The notes under the pieces are model-generated. The model saw nothing but the letters and a program-made list of their open reading frames with translations, was not told where the DNA came from and searched no databases. Of a stretch of DNA of 64,000 bases, positions 1 through 9,233 are shown piece after piece. The DNA lies in NCBI GenBank assembly GCA_016840285.1, contig JAEOSR010000043.1:21410-85409 (forward strand), written 5' to 3'. The position numbers and the translations under genes are program-made. The stretch is from Candidatus Hodarchaeota archaeon (lineage in GTDB: Archaea; Asgardarchaeota; Heimdallarchaeia; Hodarchaeales; Hodarchaeaceae). Every line of letters begins with the position of its first letter. Positions within the stretch are counted from its first letter, which is position 1.

Positions 1-527
1 TATCTGAGGAAGAGTTAGAAAAGCTTTATCAGGATAAGAAATCTGAATATGATCAAAAATTGGCCAAGAATCGTCGAATCAGGGGAATTCTATCAAGGAA
101 AATCAATGAAAAACGACAAACTGTAAACAATCTCACAAAAGAGATTGATGATTTTCTTGCTTCCCATCCTGAGCTCTCTGTCGCCAAACAAGACTTTGAC
201 GACACAGATTATGATCCAGAGGAATTGAAGCTATTAATTCAAGAAAAGCAAAAGATCCTTTCACAACTTCATTCGAAGAAATTGCAAATCGAAAAAAGTA
301 TTCCTGAAATAACCAACCACATTAGGCACCAAAAGTTGTTGGAGGATCAATATCAAAAAGAAATCAACGTACTTATTTCCCAAACCGAAACTCTTTCTGA
401 TTCTGAGAATTCTGAATTATTAGAGTTAGAGCAACTTTCACAGGAGAATAAATCTGCTCAAGATGAACTTGAGGCGCTCATTATCGAGATAGATGAGCTT
501 CGTAAAGGAATTCATCAGCAAGGATAA
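1..527 (+). CDS. Coiled-coil protein, 5' end outside the window
   Basis: The reading frame is open from base 3 to the stop at 525-527, so the N-terminus lies before the window. A TTG at 60 is only an internal candidate start. The visible 175 or so codons are almost all charged and helical, rich in E, K, Q and L with heptad-like spacing, so this is the C-terminal part of a long coiled coil. No catalytic motif is seen. It is followed after 7 bases by a second coiled-coil gene on the same strand, which suggests one transcript and possibly a hetero-oligomer. No family could be named. Confidence 0.7.
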   Translation, partial: SEEELEKLYQDKKSEYDQKLAKNRRIRGILSRKINEKRQTVNNLTKEIDDFLASHPELSVAKQDFDDTDYDPEELKLLIQEKQKILSQLHSKKLQIEKSIPEITNHIRHQKLLEDQYQKEINVLISQTETLSDSENSELLELEQLSQENKSAQDELEALIIEIDELRKGIHQQG

Positions 528-534
528 GGTGTTT

Positions 535-1503
535 ATGTCTACACGGATCGATGATATTCTTAATCTCGAAAAGGAATTAAAAAAAGAGGCTGAATCCCAT
601 CTTCAATTGAAAGCAGATCTTTCAAACAAATTAACTGAATTATCTACTAAAGTATCATCCTTTTCAGATCACTTAACCAATCTTAAAGAAAAGCCTCCAC
701 TTCGAGAAAACACAATTTCAATTGATATTACACCACTTGTTCAAACTAATAACCAGCTGGAGGAGGAAATAAATCAATTACAAGAAGAAATTGCCCCATT
801 TGAGCAACAGTTAGCGCAGTTAAATTCTGAACGGAGTATTATCGACTCTAAAATCGAAGTCTTATTGCAAGAAAAAAGAGAACAGGAAGAAAAAGCCTTA
901 GAATTGGAAAAAAAGCAGACAAAAAAACGATCAAGTAATAAGGTTCAAAATGAACGAGATAAACTCAAGAAAATAAGAGATCGAATTGCAGAACAGAACA
1001 ATATCAAAGAGAATCTTGTGGAATTTTTGAGTACCTTGGATACTATCCAGAGGGTTATTAGTACTTATTCTCCTCTTGCAGAATCTAATATTACCTTACC
1101 GTCTGAAGTAACAAAAGAAATCAAGGTGTTAATAATAAATTCAAAGAAATCTTTCGATGAGGCACAAACAAATTTTGATCCGAACAATTTAGTTCCTTTC
1201 TTGGTTGATGCAGACGAGTCGTACCGAAACATTATTTCAGCATTCATCAAACTATGTGATAACATTCCAAATTCCTTATTAGAATCTGAATTTGATGAAC
1301 AGATTCATACTCTTGTTAATAATGGGTTGATGCTAAACACCCGTCATTTAAATGCAGTCCAGTCAATGCTTATGAAACTAGAGAAAGGGGTTGAGATTGC
1401 CCCCCTAGCGTCATTTTCAAACGAGATCAAGAAATATTTTGTAGATAATCTCACATATCTTCGAATAACTGGTTGGGTAATATTAGAACCTCCATCTTCA
1501 TAG
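535..1503 (+). CDS. Coiled-coil protein with helical C-terminal domain
   Basis: About 322 residues from the ATG at 535. An earlier ATG at 493 would overlap the previous gene by 35 bases and is less likely. Residues 1-150 are a coiled coil with long E/Q/K/L runs and a basic stretch of consecutive lysines near residue 130. Residues 170-322 look like a compact helical domain with few charged runs. There is no signal peptide, membrane span or enzyme motif. It probably partners the coiled-coil protein encoded directly upstream. A structural or cytoskeletal role is possible but is inference only. Confidence 0.7.
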   Translation: MSTRIDDILNLEKELKKEAESHLQLKADLSNKLTELSTKVSSFSDHLTNLKEKPPLRENTISIDITPLVQTNNQLEEEINQLQEEIAPFEQQLAQLNSERSIIDSKIEVLLQEKREQEEKALELEKKQTKKRSSNKVQNERDKLKKIRDRIAEQNNIKENLVEFLSTLDTIQRVISTYSPLAESNITLPSEVTKEIKVLIINSKKSFDEAQTNFDPNNLVPFLVDADESYRNIISAFIKLCDNIPNSLLESEFDEQIHTLVNNGLMLNTRHLNAVQSMLMKLEKGVEIAPLASFSNEIKKYFVDNLTYLRITGWVILEPPSS

Positions 1504-1511
1504 AAAAACAA

Positions 1512-1931
1512 TCATTTAGTTACGTCGATTATTTGTTTTGCGAAAGTAACTGCTGAAGTTACAGCCTCAGTACATTTTTCTCGTCTCCCTGGCATGTCAA
1601 AATCGATTTCTCCTTCAGCGCCACCAAATTCATCCATTAAGTCAAAACAATTTAGTGATTCTAATCTTTCTTTAAAATTAGTCTTCCATATCGTTGTCTT
1701 TTCCTTTATTTCTTCATCAGTCAATCCTTTTTCAACAAGAATTAAACTTATCGCAGCTAAAGAACCTGTAACAGCTCCACAAATTGATCCTTCACCAAAA
1801 CCACCACCCATTGGAAGCATGGCTTTATGGAACGGATCACATAACGATTCATAACCATAATGAGATAAAAGAGCGCATACTGTTGTTCTTGCGCAATTAT
1901 TTTCTTCCCAAAGTTCTAATGTTTTTTCCAT
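1512..1931 (-). CDS. C_GCAxxG_C_C family redox protein
   Basis: A small cysteine protein of about 139 residues. Near its N-terminus it has NCARTTVCALLSHYG, followed by the glycine-rich segment MGGGFGEGSICGAVTGSLAA, which resembles the conserved core of the putative redox-active C_GCAxxG_C_C family. Further cysteines lie at SLNCFD and REKCTEA. These proteins are thought to bind a metal or cluster through the cysteines; their reaction is not established. The frame extends upstream to an ATG at 2009, but the added 26 residues are basic and unlike the family, so the ATG at 1931 is preferred. It is convergent with the coiled-coil gene, which ends 8 bases away. Confidence 0.75.
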   Translation of the reverse strand: MEKTLELWEENNCARTTVCALLSHYGYESLCDPFHKAMLPMGGGFGEGSICGAVTGSLAAISLILVEKGLTDEEIKEKTTIWKTNFKERLESLNCFDLMDEFGGAEGEIDFDMPGRREKCTEAVTSAVTFAKQIIDVTK

Positions 1932-2163
1932 AAGACTAAGTTTTTTTCCCAAAAAAAAGACTCTCCTTTTTTGCTTTGCACATATGAATCTATTAATCAT
2001 TCTATACATCTGTTGAAAATGAAATATGGAATCATTGTTTTTTGTATTATGTATAGAACGAGTTTATTGCTTTTTTTTAAGATTTCATCTCGCAGGTAAG
2101 TAATAGATCAATAAAATGAAGCGACCAGGATATTACATATGCGTGAAGAAATTTAGATAATAA

Positions 2164-3207
2164 TCATGATAGAAGTGGTTTTTGAGCTCGAAAGATAAGA
2201 GTACCATCTTCCAATGTTTCTTCTATAACTGGATGAAAACCTGTTTCAGTTAAACGATTAATACTTTCTGTGATAGTCATATGTGATAATTTAGGAACTC
2301 CTAGGGATGATTGGAAGAATTTAAGAAGCATAGAAAATGATAATTGCTGTCTTGGATATGTTTCTAACCAACCACTATCTATTTCAATATTCGATACAAT
2401 TATTAGCTGACCACCATCATTTAAAGCTTTGAAAAGTTTATGTAAAAGCTCACGATTAAAACCTCCGGCGTCACAATTCATGATCATATCAAATCCTGTG
2501 GGTAAATCGTCTTGGTCGTAGTCAGCGACCTGATATTCAATTCGATCCGCAACTGAGGTTTCATCTGCGATCTCTCTTCCAATAACACAAACATTAGGGA
2601 TATCTATAACAACAGCAGTTAGATCAGGGTGTTGCTTCAATAAGGCTAATGAAATCACCCCTGATCCTCCCCCTAGATCCATCAATCTCTTCACACTAGT
2701 TAGATCTAATTTCTCTGCCAATTTTTCTCCTACTGAGTAGTGTACCTCATACAACGTATATGTAAATCGTCGTGCATATTCAGGATCTTCTTTCATCTGT
2801 TTAAACCAATCAGATGGCCTCTTTCCCTGCGATGTCCAAACTGATTTTGGATGAGTAATATGGGAAGCTAAATTGTTTCCAGAGGGGTATTGAGCTTGAG
2901 ACTCTTGAGCTATAAATGACCACGATTCTGGGCTATAGGTATCGATAATTGTCGATTGTGTTAAAGAAGATGGTGTATAAGTATTATTTTTCCGCTCTAG
3001 AAGTCCTAATTCAAGTAAAAGCTCAAGCCAATAGTGACAACGATCTAGAGGGATCCCTAATTTTTGAGATACTGTGTTGGCATTCAACGGTTCCTCATCC
3101 AAACGCCAAAAAAGGTGCAACTCTAAAGCTGCTGCTACAGCTGCAGGAATAACATGCATCTTCAGAATAGTTCTTACATCCTCAGTCGTTTTTAGTTCTA
3201 TATTCAC
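2164..3207 (-). CDS. SAM-dependent O-methyltransferase (dimerising, hydroxyindole/caffeate type)
   Basis: 347 residues. Residues 10-100 form a winged-helix dimerisation domain of the O-methyltransferase type (IPAAVAAALELHLFWRL, then the helix-turn-helix part NTVSQKLGIPLDRCHYWLEL). The C-terminal part is a Rossmann methyltransferase domain with SAM motif I as MDLGGGSGVISLALL, an acidic residue at the end of the next strand (VVIDIPNV) and a motif-II region DMIMNCDAGGF. The substrate cannot be read from sequence. The start is a GTG at 3207 with a strong Shine-Dalgarno GAGGAGG upstream. It lies 28 bases downstream of an aminotransferase on the same strand, so the two probably form an operon acting on the same amine or amino-acid-derived compound. 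Confidence 0.85.
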   Translation of the reverse strand: MNIELKTTEDVRTILKMHVIPAAVAAALELHLFWRLDEEPLNANTVSQKLGIPLDRCHYWLELLLELGLLERKNNTYTPSSLTQSTIIDTYSPESWSFIAQESQAQYPSGNNLASHITHPKSVWTSQGKRPSDWFKQMKEDPEYARRFTYTLYEVHYSVGEKLAEKLDLTSVKRLMDLGGGSGVISLALLKQHPDLTAVVIDIPNVCVIGREIADETSVADRIEYQVADYDQDDLPTGFDMIMNCDAGGFNRELLHKLFKALNDGGQLIIVSNIEIDSGWLETYPRQQLSFSMLLKFFQSSLGVPKLSHMTITESINRLTETGFHPVIEETLEDGTLIFRAQKPLLS

Positions 3208-3235
3208 TATTCAATCCTCCTCATGGAGAGATTTA

Positions 3236-4393
3236 TTAGCCTAAGTACTTTCTAATACGTTTAAAGGCTTCTCTTATCTCTTGAACCGAGCGTGAGAAAG
3301 CTACTCGTAAGTATCCCTCAGCTGAATCCCCAAAAGCAGAACCAGGAACTAAGGACACATTGGCATTCATTAGAATGTCAATTGCAACCTCTTCAGAAGA
3401 TTTTTCACTAAAATCATACTTGACAAAACCATAGAAAGCTCCATCTATTGATTTAAGGGACAAACCATCTGTTTTTTGGACTTCTTCCATCAGAACACTT
3501 CTTCGCTCTGGGAACAGTTCATTTATCAGTTTTCTTGCTTGAGCTCTTTCCTTCAAAGCTGTAACACCGCCCCATTGACAGAAATTCGTGGGACATGTTG
3601 TAGTGGCTTGAATTATTTTGAGAATACCGTCTGCGATTTCCGAATTACTGATTGTCCAACCAAGACGATAACCAGTCATGCTATATGTTTTGGCAAAGCC
3701 ATTAATTACGATAATATTTTGACGCCAATCATCGAATTCCGTTAAAAGTGTCCCTATTGTAGTATTAATGTAAATATAGTCACTATAGATTTCATCGCTG
3801 ACAATGAAGATATTATAATCCTCCACAAGATCTTTAAGAAATTTTACCTCTTCAGAAGAAAGAACATGAGACGAAGGATTATTCGGAGAATTAATTAAAA
3901 TAGCCTTTGTCTTCTTAGAGATATTATTCAAGATTTCACTCTTATTTAAAGAAAAATCTGTAGTCATTGGAATCTTAACAGTGGTAGCTCCTGCTAACTG
4001 TGCCATATCGGGATAACTTACCCAAAATGGCTCAGGAATGATTATTTGATCCCCACGGTTTAAAATTGTATAAAATGCTGCAAAAACTCCCAGCTTTCCT
4101 CCTGAAGTTATTTTTACTTCATCATTCGGATCTATAGATAATCCAAAATCTTCTTGATAGAGCTGACTTACACTTTGACGTAATTCAGGAATTCCTGAGC
4201 TAACAGTATAACTGGTTTTACCTTCATCAATTGCTTTCTTTGTTGTCTCAATTATTGATGAAAGGGGCTGGAAATCCGGTTGACCTATTGAAAGATGAAT
4301 AATTTGGTGACCTTCTCTCTCCCTTTTTTTTGCCATGGAGAGAAAATTCATGGTTGGTGAACCTTTTAAAATTCCTACTTGATCTGATATCAT
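3236..4393 (-). CDS. PLP-dependent class I/II aminotransferase (AspC-like)
   Basis: 385 residues, full length for fold-type I aminotransferases. Visible motifs are the N-terminal LSIGQPDF, the cofactor-pocket NSPNNPSS, the aspartate in VSDEIYSDY, the Schiff-base lysine in NGFAKTYSMTGYRLGW and the C-terminal substrate arginine in LRVAFSRS. It should transfer an amino group between an amino acid and a 2-oxo acid. The pattern fits the aspartate/aromatic subgroup but does not fix the substrate. The ATG at 4393 has TAGGAGT upstream. It is the first gene of a two-gene unit with the O-methyltransferase. Confidence 0.9.
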   Translation of the reverse strand: MISDQVGILKGSPTMNFLSMAKKREREGHQIIHLSIGQPDFQPLSSIIETTKKAIDEGKTSYTVSSGIPELRQSVSQLYQEDFGLSIDPNDEVKITSGGKLGVFAAFYTILNRGDQIIIPEPFWVSYPDMAQLAGATTVKIPMTTDFSLNKSEILNNISKKTKAILINSPNNPSSHVLSSEEVKFLKDLVEDYNIFIVSDEIYSDYIYINTTIGTLLTEFDDWRQNIIVINGFAKTYSMTGYRLGWTISNSEIADGILKIIQATTTCPTNFCQWGGVTALKERAQARKLINELFPERRSVLMEEVQKTDGLSLKSIDGAFYGFVKYDFSEKSSEEVAIDILMNANVSLVPGSAFGDSAEGYLRVAFSRSVQEIREAFKRIRKYLG

Positions 4394-4499
4394 GATAATT
4401 ACTCCTACTTGGTCTTTCTTATTGAAAATTGAATGTGATTATTAGTTAATCCATAAATTAAATATAGTACTGAAACCTCTATAAAGAAAGACTAAAAAA

Positions 4500-4513
4500 G
4501 TTACTATATACGA
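4500..4513 (+). promoter_or_regulatory. TATA-like promoter of the double-longin genes
   Basis: The stretch GTTACTATATACGA, preceded by an A-rich BRE-like run, lies about 40-50 bases before the ATG at 4552. This is where an archaeal TATA box would sit for a short leader. It is the clearest box in the divergent region shared with the aminotransferase. It is identified by eye only. Confidence 0.4.
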
Positions 4514-4551
4514 TTAGAGGAAATGAATTATCCAGATTATAGAGGATTCAT

Positions 4552-5601
4552 ATGCGAGTAGATCCAAACTGGGCTTTGTTTGTTGAAGGTAAGAGTGTTA
4601 AATGGTCATTTGGGAATCCAGATGATGAATTTCTCACTTTTGTTACCAATTTTCTTACAGCACTTGCCCAAATCGGTGAAGAATTATTTGGTCAGCACGG
4701 TATTGCTCAAATTAATTTTGATGTGAAAAGTCGTGCCGGTTTTCGTTCATCTGAAGTATTTGTTGTTTCGCTAGAGAATAAATTCTTCTTAATTATGAGT
4801 GATCCTAGTACAACTATGAAGTTAATTGATGCGCATGGTGGGATTGCTCATGAAGTCCAAGAGATTATGAGTGCTGTGTTAGTTGGCCAAGCTGCCATGC
4901 TATATGCTCAATGTATCACAGAAATCGAAGATGATGAGACCCGAGAGTATCTTGAATCAATTTGGCAAAACATCATCCTAGATATCTCTGAAGAGTATAG
5001 CGAAAAAGTTGGCAAGATTGTTGGGAAGAGTGGCAGTAACTTCTCTATGCTTTCTTTTGCTGATCTATTATTTCTGCATTACTATCTTCGAAAACAACCT
5101 GAACTTACTCGTCCTCTCTCCCCTAAAGGATGGGGGCTTGTTTCTCATATGTCTGGGGGAGAGATTCCTCTCGATTTTCACGTAGAGAAAGATCCTGTTG
5201 TTTTAGCTGGTTATTTAGCAATAATTATCTCCTTTTTAATGACTCTGTTTGATTCAAAACCAAAGAGCTTAGTTTTCGGGACTAATTTTATTCAGAGTTT
5301 GTCTTTTGTCCATGGTGAGGATTACTTTCTATCAATAGATGCACCTTTTATTGAGTTAGCAATGAATTCGGATTTCTATGACGGTTTTTTTAACATGAAA
5401 GATACAGTACTTCAAGATTTAGGAGAGTCTCTTAAAAAGAGGATTACTGAAGAAATATTAATTTCACAAACTCACGAATTGGAATCCCTGGATACTAAAA
5501 CCTTGTTAAACAACTATGTTCTAAGATCAAAAACCATACTAATTCCTAAAGAGGGAATCCCAAAGCGAAAATTTCTTGCGCGAATTCTTGGACGAATCTA
5601 G
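4552..5601 (+). CDS. Double longin-like domain protein
   Basis: 349 residues, with no signal peptide or membrane span. The order of predicted elements suggests two longin/roadblock-like modules: residues 6-140 (strands ALFVEG and VKWSFG, helix DEFLTFVTNFLTALAQI, strands IAQINFDV and SSEVFVVSLENKFFLIMSD, then a long helix) and residues 195-310 (GLVSHMSGGEIP, helix VVLAGYLAIIISFLMTLF, strands KSLVFGT and YFLSIDA). A conserved linker SGSNFSMLSFADLLFLHYYL joins them. Such folds bind or regulate small GTPases in eukaryotes and are expanded in Asgard archaea. A direct paralogue follows after 47 bases. The module assignment is inferred from secondary-structure pattern, not from a profile match. Confidence 0.6.
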   Translation: MRVDPNWALFVEGKSVKWSFGNPDDEFLTFVTNFLTALAQIGEELFGQHGIAQINFDVKSRAGFRSSEVFVVSLENKFFLIMSDPSTTMKLIDAHGGIAHEVQEIMSAVLVGQAAMLYAQCITEIEDDETREYLESIWQNIILDISEEYSEKVGKIVGKSGSNFSMLSFADLLFLHYYLRKQPELTRPLSPKGWGLVSHMSGGEIPLDFHVEKDPVVLAGYLAIIISFLMTLFDSKPKSLVFGTNFIQSLSFVHGEDYFLSIDAPFIELAMNSDFYDGFFNMKDTVLQDLGESLKKRITEEILISQTHELESLDTKTLLNNYVLRSKTILIPKEGIPKRKFLARILGRI

Positions 5602-5648
5602 CTTCCAATCAGGATCACCTGTACTCATTAAACCAAGGAAGACTAGTA

Positions 5649-6683
5649 ATGAGAGTGGATGAAAATTGGGCAATGTTTGTAAATCTGGATTCGGAAGTCG
5701 AATGGGCATGGGGTAATCCTGATGAAGAGTTTTTGCAATTCACTGTTAATTTCCTACAAGGCCTTGGTAATATAGGGTCAGAAATTTTTGGAGAGAACTC
5801 TGTCGCGTCCATTGAATTTGAGCATAGATGATTTAAGGTTTCAGAAGTATTTATTGTTTCTTTACAGAATAAATTCTTCTTTATCTGTTCTGATCCTGCA
5901 ATCACACTGAAGCTAATCTCCGCAACGGAAGGGTTACCTAAAGCAATGGAAGAACATATTGCTGCCGTTTTGGTGGGACAAGCTTCTATTTTATTTGCTG
6001 ATAGTATTTCTAATACTAAAAATGAGCAGGAGATGGAGATTATTGAAAAAAGTTATCAAGCAATCATCTTAAGTATCAATCCCGCTCTTCGCGAGAACAT
6101 TTCCACAATTTGTAGCAAAGCGAGTTCTAATTTTTCAATGCTCTCATTTAATGAGTTAATATCCTTTCATTATTATATTCGTAGACATGAAACTCTTACA
6201 GATCAACCTACAGGTTTAGCTTTGATTTCACATCTCTCAGGTGGAGACTTACCGTTCTCTTGGAATGTAGAAAGAGATGTCGTCCTTGCTGGTTATCTTG
6301 CAGTAATTTTTAATTTCATTAAGACTTTATTTGGAGGTTCCGCCCGACGATTAATCTTTGGTGCTCTGGAACTGCGGAAATTAGATTTCATTTACGGAGA
6401 GGAATACTTTTTGGCGACAGATTCTTCATTTGCTTTTCTCTGTAAAGATCCCAGTTTTTTACCATCTTTCCTATCAGTGCCCTTCGAAGTTCTGAGAGAT
6501 TTAGGAGCCAATCTAAAGCGATATATTATCAGTGAAACGTTAGAACATGCAACAACTATGTTAGAGGAATTGAGTCTTAGATCAATCCTTGAAGCATACC
6601 AAAGTCTCTCAACAGATCCTTATTTATCATTTAATGATCAGATACGTAAAATCCTTCAAGAAATTAGCACTGATAATCAATAA
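5649..6683 (+). pseudogene. Second double longin-like protein, interrupted by one in-frame TGA
   Basis: Paralogue of the gene at 4552 (shared MRVD.NWA start, WGNPDEEFLQF, VSEVFIVSLQNKFFF, AVLVGQA, SSNFSMLSFNELISFHYY, LISHLSGGDLPFSW). The frame is broken once, by TGA at 5829-5831. Reading straight through gives an uninterrupted 344-codon homologue in the same frame, so no frameshift is needed. The upstream paralogue has Gly followed by Phe here (AGFRSSEVF), while this copy has stop followed by Phe (FKVSEVF), so a single GGA-to-TGA change explains it. It may be a young pseudogene, an assembly error or recoding. A restart at the ATG at 5946 would delete the first module's N-terminal half. Confidence 0.75.
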
Positions 6684-6921
6684 GTTTTGTTAACTTCTAT
6701 TTTGGTGTTAATCTTCAGTTTTTATCTTTTATCATTAGAATAAATAGAAAGAAAGAGAGTTTCAAAGTTTTACAATTAAGAAAATAATCTCTTGAAAGCA
6801 ATTAATATTTGTATTTTGAATTTCAGTTTACCAAAAAAAATTGCCTAGTTCTATTTGTTTTTATAGGTAGTTAGAACATGGGCTGTATGATGTTGGATTC
6901 ACATAAATAAATCATAATAGG

Positions 6922-7959
6922 ATGATTCATGTGCAATCAAAGGTTTATTTAGGAAAACAAATTAAAAAAATACCTAAGCTAATTGAAGCTTTAGGAATTT
7001 ATGTGTTATGTGCTGCAATTAGTTATTTAATTCTCATTTTTTTGTTAGGCCACTTTAGCATTCCTGTTTTCATAGATGATTTTAATCGATCAATCATGTT
7101 CCTGACAGCTATTCTAGCAGTAATTTATTATAAAGAAGACCTCAAAGAGGTTCTGATGATCTGTTTTGCAGGCCCCTTCGGTACGTATATATTAGCTATT
7201 ATTCCAGCTCTCTTTATTTGGTCAAGAAGTCCATCTGAGCAAGTATGGACCGAGGTTATGACATTTTTCACCTTTTCTAGTTTTTATATTGTCTATGCAG
7301 GATTCGTTGGTGTTTCAATTTACATGATAGCAGTATGGATATCAGGATTCTTATCCTCTCATTCTCCTACTCATTCTTCGAATTCAAAGAAAAGTGTGTT
7401 TTCTGTTATCGATAAAAGGGCAGAGATTAACGATATCATAAGTAAAAAAGAAGATTCTAACACTAAACCGCACACGAAAAATCAAGTCATTGGATTTCTT
7501 ATTTCTGTGATAATTCTTCTGAATTTGACAATTTTACTTTTTATTCTTCCATTCTATAATTACTCATTTGACTTACACTTAACAATTTGGGATCTGGGTT
7601 TAATTCCTGTACTCCTTGTTGGTTTTGTGATAATCGATCTTATATCCATTATACTAGTTATTGCTATTTGGCATTTTAATCCCCCCCTTATGCAAAAATA
7701 TCCTTCTTCGATGATTGGTATACAATCAAAACTTGCAGCAATCAGTATCTTCTTTGCGTCAATATTTTTTCCGAACCCATCAAGTATTCGAGTGGGAACA
7801 TTTGTTGTTGAAAATAGTATTGGAATCGAAATATTAACTTATGCGATTCTCTTAATAATTATTTTTACTCCAGCTATATGTGAATATCTACAACCACTAA
7901 AGACTTTAAGTTACAAACCAAAAGTAAACACTTCAAGTAATCTCAATAGTGGTTTTTAA
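6922..7959 (+). CDS. Polytopic membrane protein of unknown function
   Basis: 345 residues with about seven or eight hydrophobic segments, at roughly residues 23-45, 55-70, 77-100, 112-142, 188-212, 224-250, 268-285 and 300-322. A hydrophilic, Ser/Lys-rich loop at 145-187 divides the protein into two halves. There are no transporter, protease or channel signatures that I recognise. It is preceded by a 238-base AT-rich spacer, so it is probably its own transcription unit. Confidence 0.7.
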   Translation: MIHVQSKVYLGKQIKKIPKLIEALGIYVLCAAISYLILIFLLGHFSIPVFIDDFNRSIMFLTAILAVIYYKEDLKEVLMICFAGPFGTYILAIIPALFIWSRSPSEQVWTEVMTFFTFSSFYIVYAGFVGVSIYMIAVWISGFLSSHSPTHSSNSKKSVFSVIDKRAEINDIISKKEDSNTKPHTKNQVIGFLISVIILLNLTILLFILPFYNYSFDLHLTIWDLGLIPVLLVGFVIIDLISIILVIAIWHFNPPLMQKYPSSMIGIQSKLAAISIFFASIFFPNPSSIRVGTFVVENSIGIEILTYAILLIIIFTPAICEYLQPLKTLSYKPKVNTSSNLNSGF

Positions 7960-7994
7960 TAATATCCCAATCTTTGTTCTCCTCGATTAAATTA

Positions 7995-8791
7995 TTACAT
8001 TTGATAAAGATCAATGCAGCTCCAAAAAAAGTTCGACGATTCACGGAATATGATATGCCTTGCTACATCAACGGACATTAATGGGCTTCCCTTCTCAATA
8101 AACATGAGTTTTTTCTTTTTGGAAGAAACATTCTTGAAGAGAAAATGAGCATTTTCAACGTTTAAGTTTTTTCTTGCACTCGAATGAAAAATATAGATTG
8201 GTTGTTTCACTTTATTGAGGAGTTTTTTTGTATGTTGAATCAAACTAAAAGTCTCATTCAGAGCTGTTTGAGGAACCTTATTGTATAGTTTGATTTTTTT
8301 TCCAATTGAATGATTGTTAAAAGGTAAAAGTTTCGATGATGGATCTCCCCAGCTCGCCATACGAGATTTAGATCTGAAAAAAGTACCAAAAAGGGGGTAT
8401 AACTTCGGTAAACGAATAATACCAGATAGAGTAACAATACCTAAAAGCTCAGGATGGGTAGCTGCTAATACTAGGGCAAGCGGAGCTCCTGTGATTTTTC
8501 CAACAAGAAAAGTCACTTGACAATTTAATTCTATTAGTGCTTGCTCACTAGCTTGAATCCAATCCTTATATGTGTGTTTTTTAAGGTCGTTTGGAGAAGT
8601 ACCGTGTTCTGGGAGAAGAGGTGCTTTAGTTCGGAACCCCTGTTCTCGTAAGTGCTCTCCGAACTCTTAAAATTCCAAATTAGTTGATCCAAAAGAATGT
8701 AGAAATAGTACTCCAAACATTGAGAACACTCGATTGAGATTAGTACAAAGCTTTTATTTTCTTGATATTTATTTTTAAAGGGTGGTTCCAT
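7995..8791 (-). pseudogene. Decayed alpha/beta-hydrolase (carboxylesterase/lipase-like)
   Basis: Read on the minus strand, the remains of one alpha/beta hydrolase are spread over two frames. The first codons (MEPPFKNKYQENK) are in one frame. The oxyanion-loop region GVLFLHSFGSTNLEF, then EFGEHLREQGFRTKAPLLPE and the region up to 7995 are in another. An in-frame TAA at 8667-8669 lies just after NLEF. All three catalytic positions are gone: the nucleophile elbow expected as GxSxG reads GKITG, the acid region reads HSSARKNLN and the expected final His region reads EKGSPLMSVD. Loss of the triad together with a stop and a frameshift makes a pseudogene far more likely than sequencing error. Confidence 0.8.
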
Positions 8792-8961
8792 AGTCTTAAA
8801 TTTTTAGATATGACGAGATCATTGTGAGTAATCCTAGTGATAGTTTTTTGATAGAAATGGTGATTCACTTAAATTAAGTGTACACCAAAAGCTTTATGAA
8901 TATCTTTTTTGTATTAAACAGTATGTAAGATAAGGAGAAAAAAATAAGGAGGACGTATAAT

Positions 8962-9210
8962 ATGTCAGAGAAAATTGGAAACATCGAGAATTTCTATTCC
9001 AAAATAAGTGTTGCTGTCGTTGATATTACTTCTGGATCTATGACTAAGGGTGATAAGATAGCAATTAAAGGTTCTACCACCGATCTTGAGATGACTATAG
9101 AATCCATGCAAATTGATCGCGCAGATATAGATTCAGCTGATGCTGGCCAGAAAGTCGGTCTTAAAGTTCCGGAACGAGTAAGGCCAGGAGACGAAGTCTT
9201 CAAAATTTAG
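8962..9210 (+). CDS. Translation elongation factor-like protein (EF-Tu domain 2 fold)
   Basis: 82 residues forming a single beta-barrel of the EF-Tu domain-2 type: VAVVDITSGSMTKGDKIAIKG, then the repeat-like MTIESMQIDRADIDSADAGQ, and KVPERVRPGDEVFKI at the end. Small stand-alone proteins of this kind occur in archaea, and their job is not established. The G domain is absent, so it is not a GTPase. The start is well supported: ATG at 8962 sits behind AAGGAGGACGT, the strongest ribosome binding site in the window. High translation is therefore likely. Confidence 0.85.
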   Translation: MSEKIGNIENFYSKISVAVVDITSGSMTKGDKIAIKGSTTDLEMTIESMQIDRADIDSADAGQKVGLKVPERVRPGDEVFKI

Positions 9211-9233
9211 AGTTTAAATCCGTATGGACCCTA

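Noticed and set aside
5829..5831. Selenocysteine at the in-frame TGA
   Set aside because: The paralogue has Gly rather than Cys at this position and no SECIS-like hairpin is evident, so a nonsense change is simpler.
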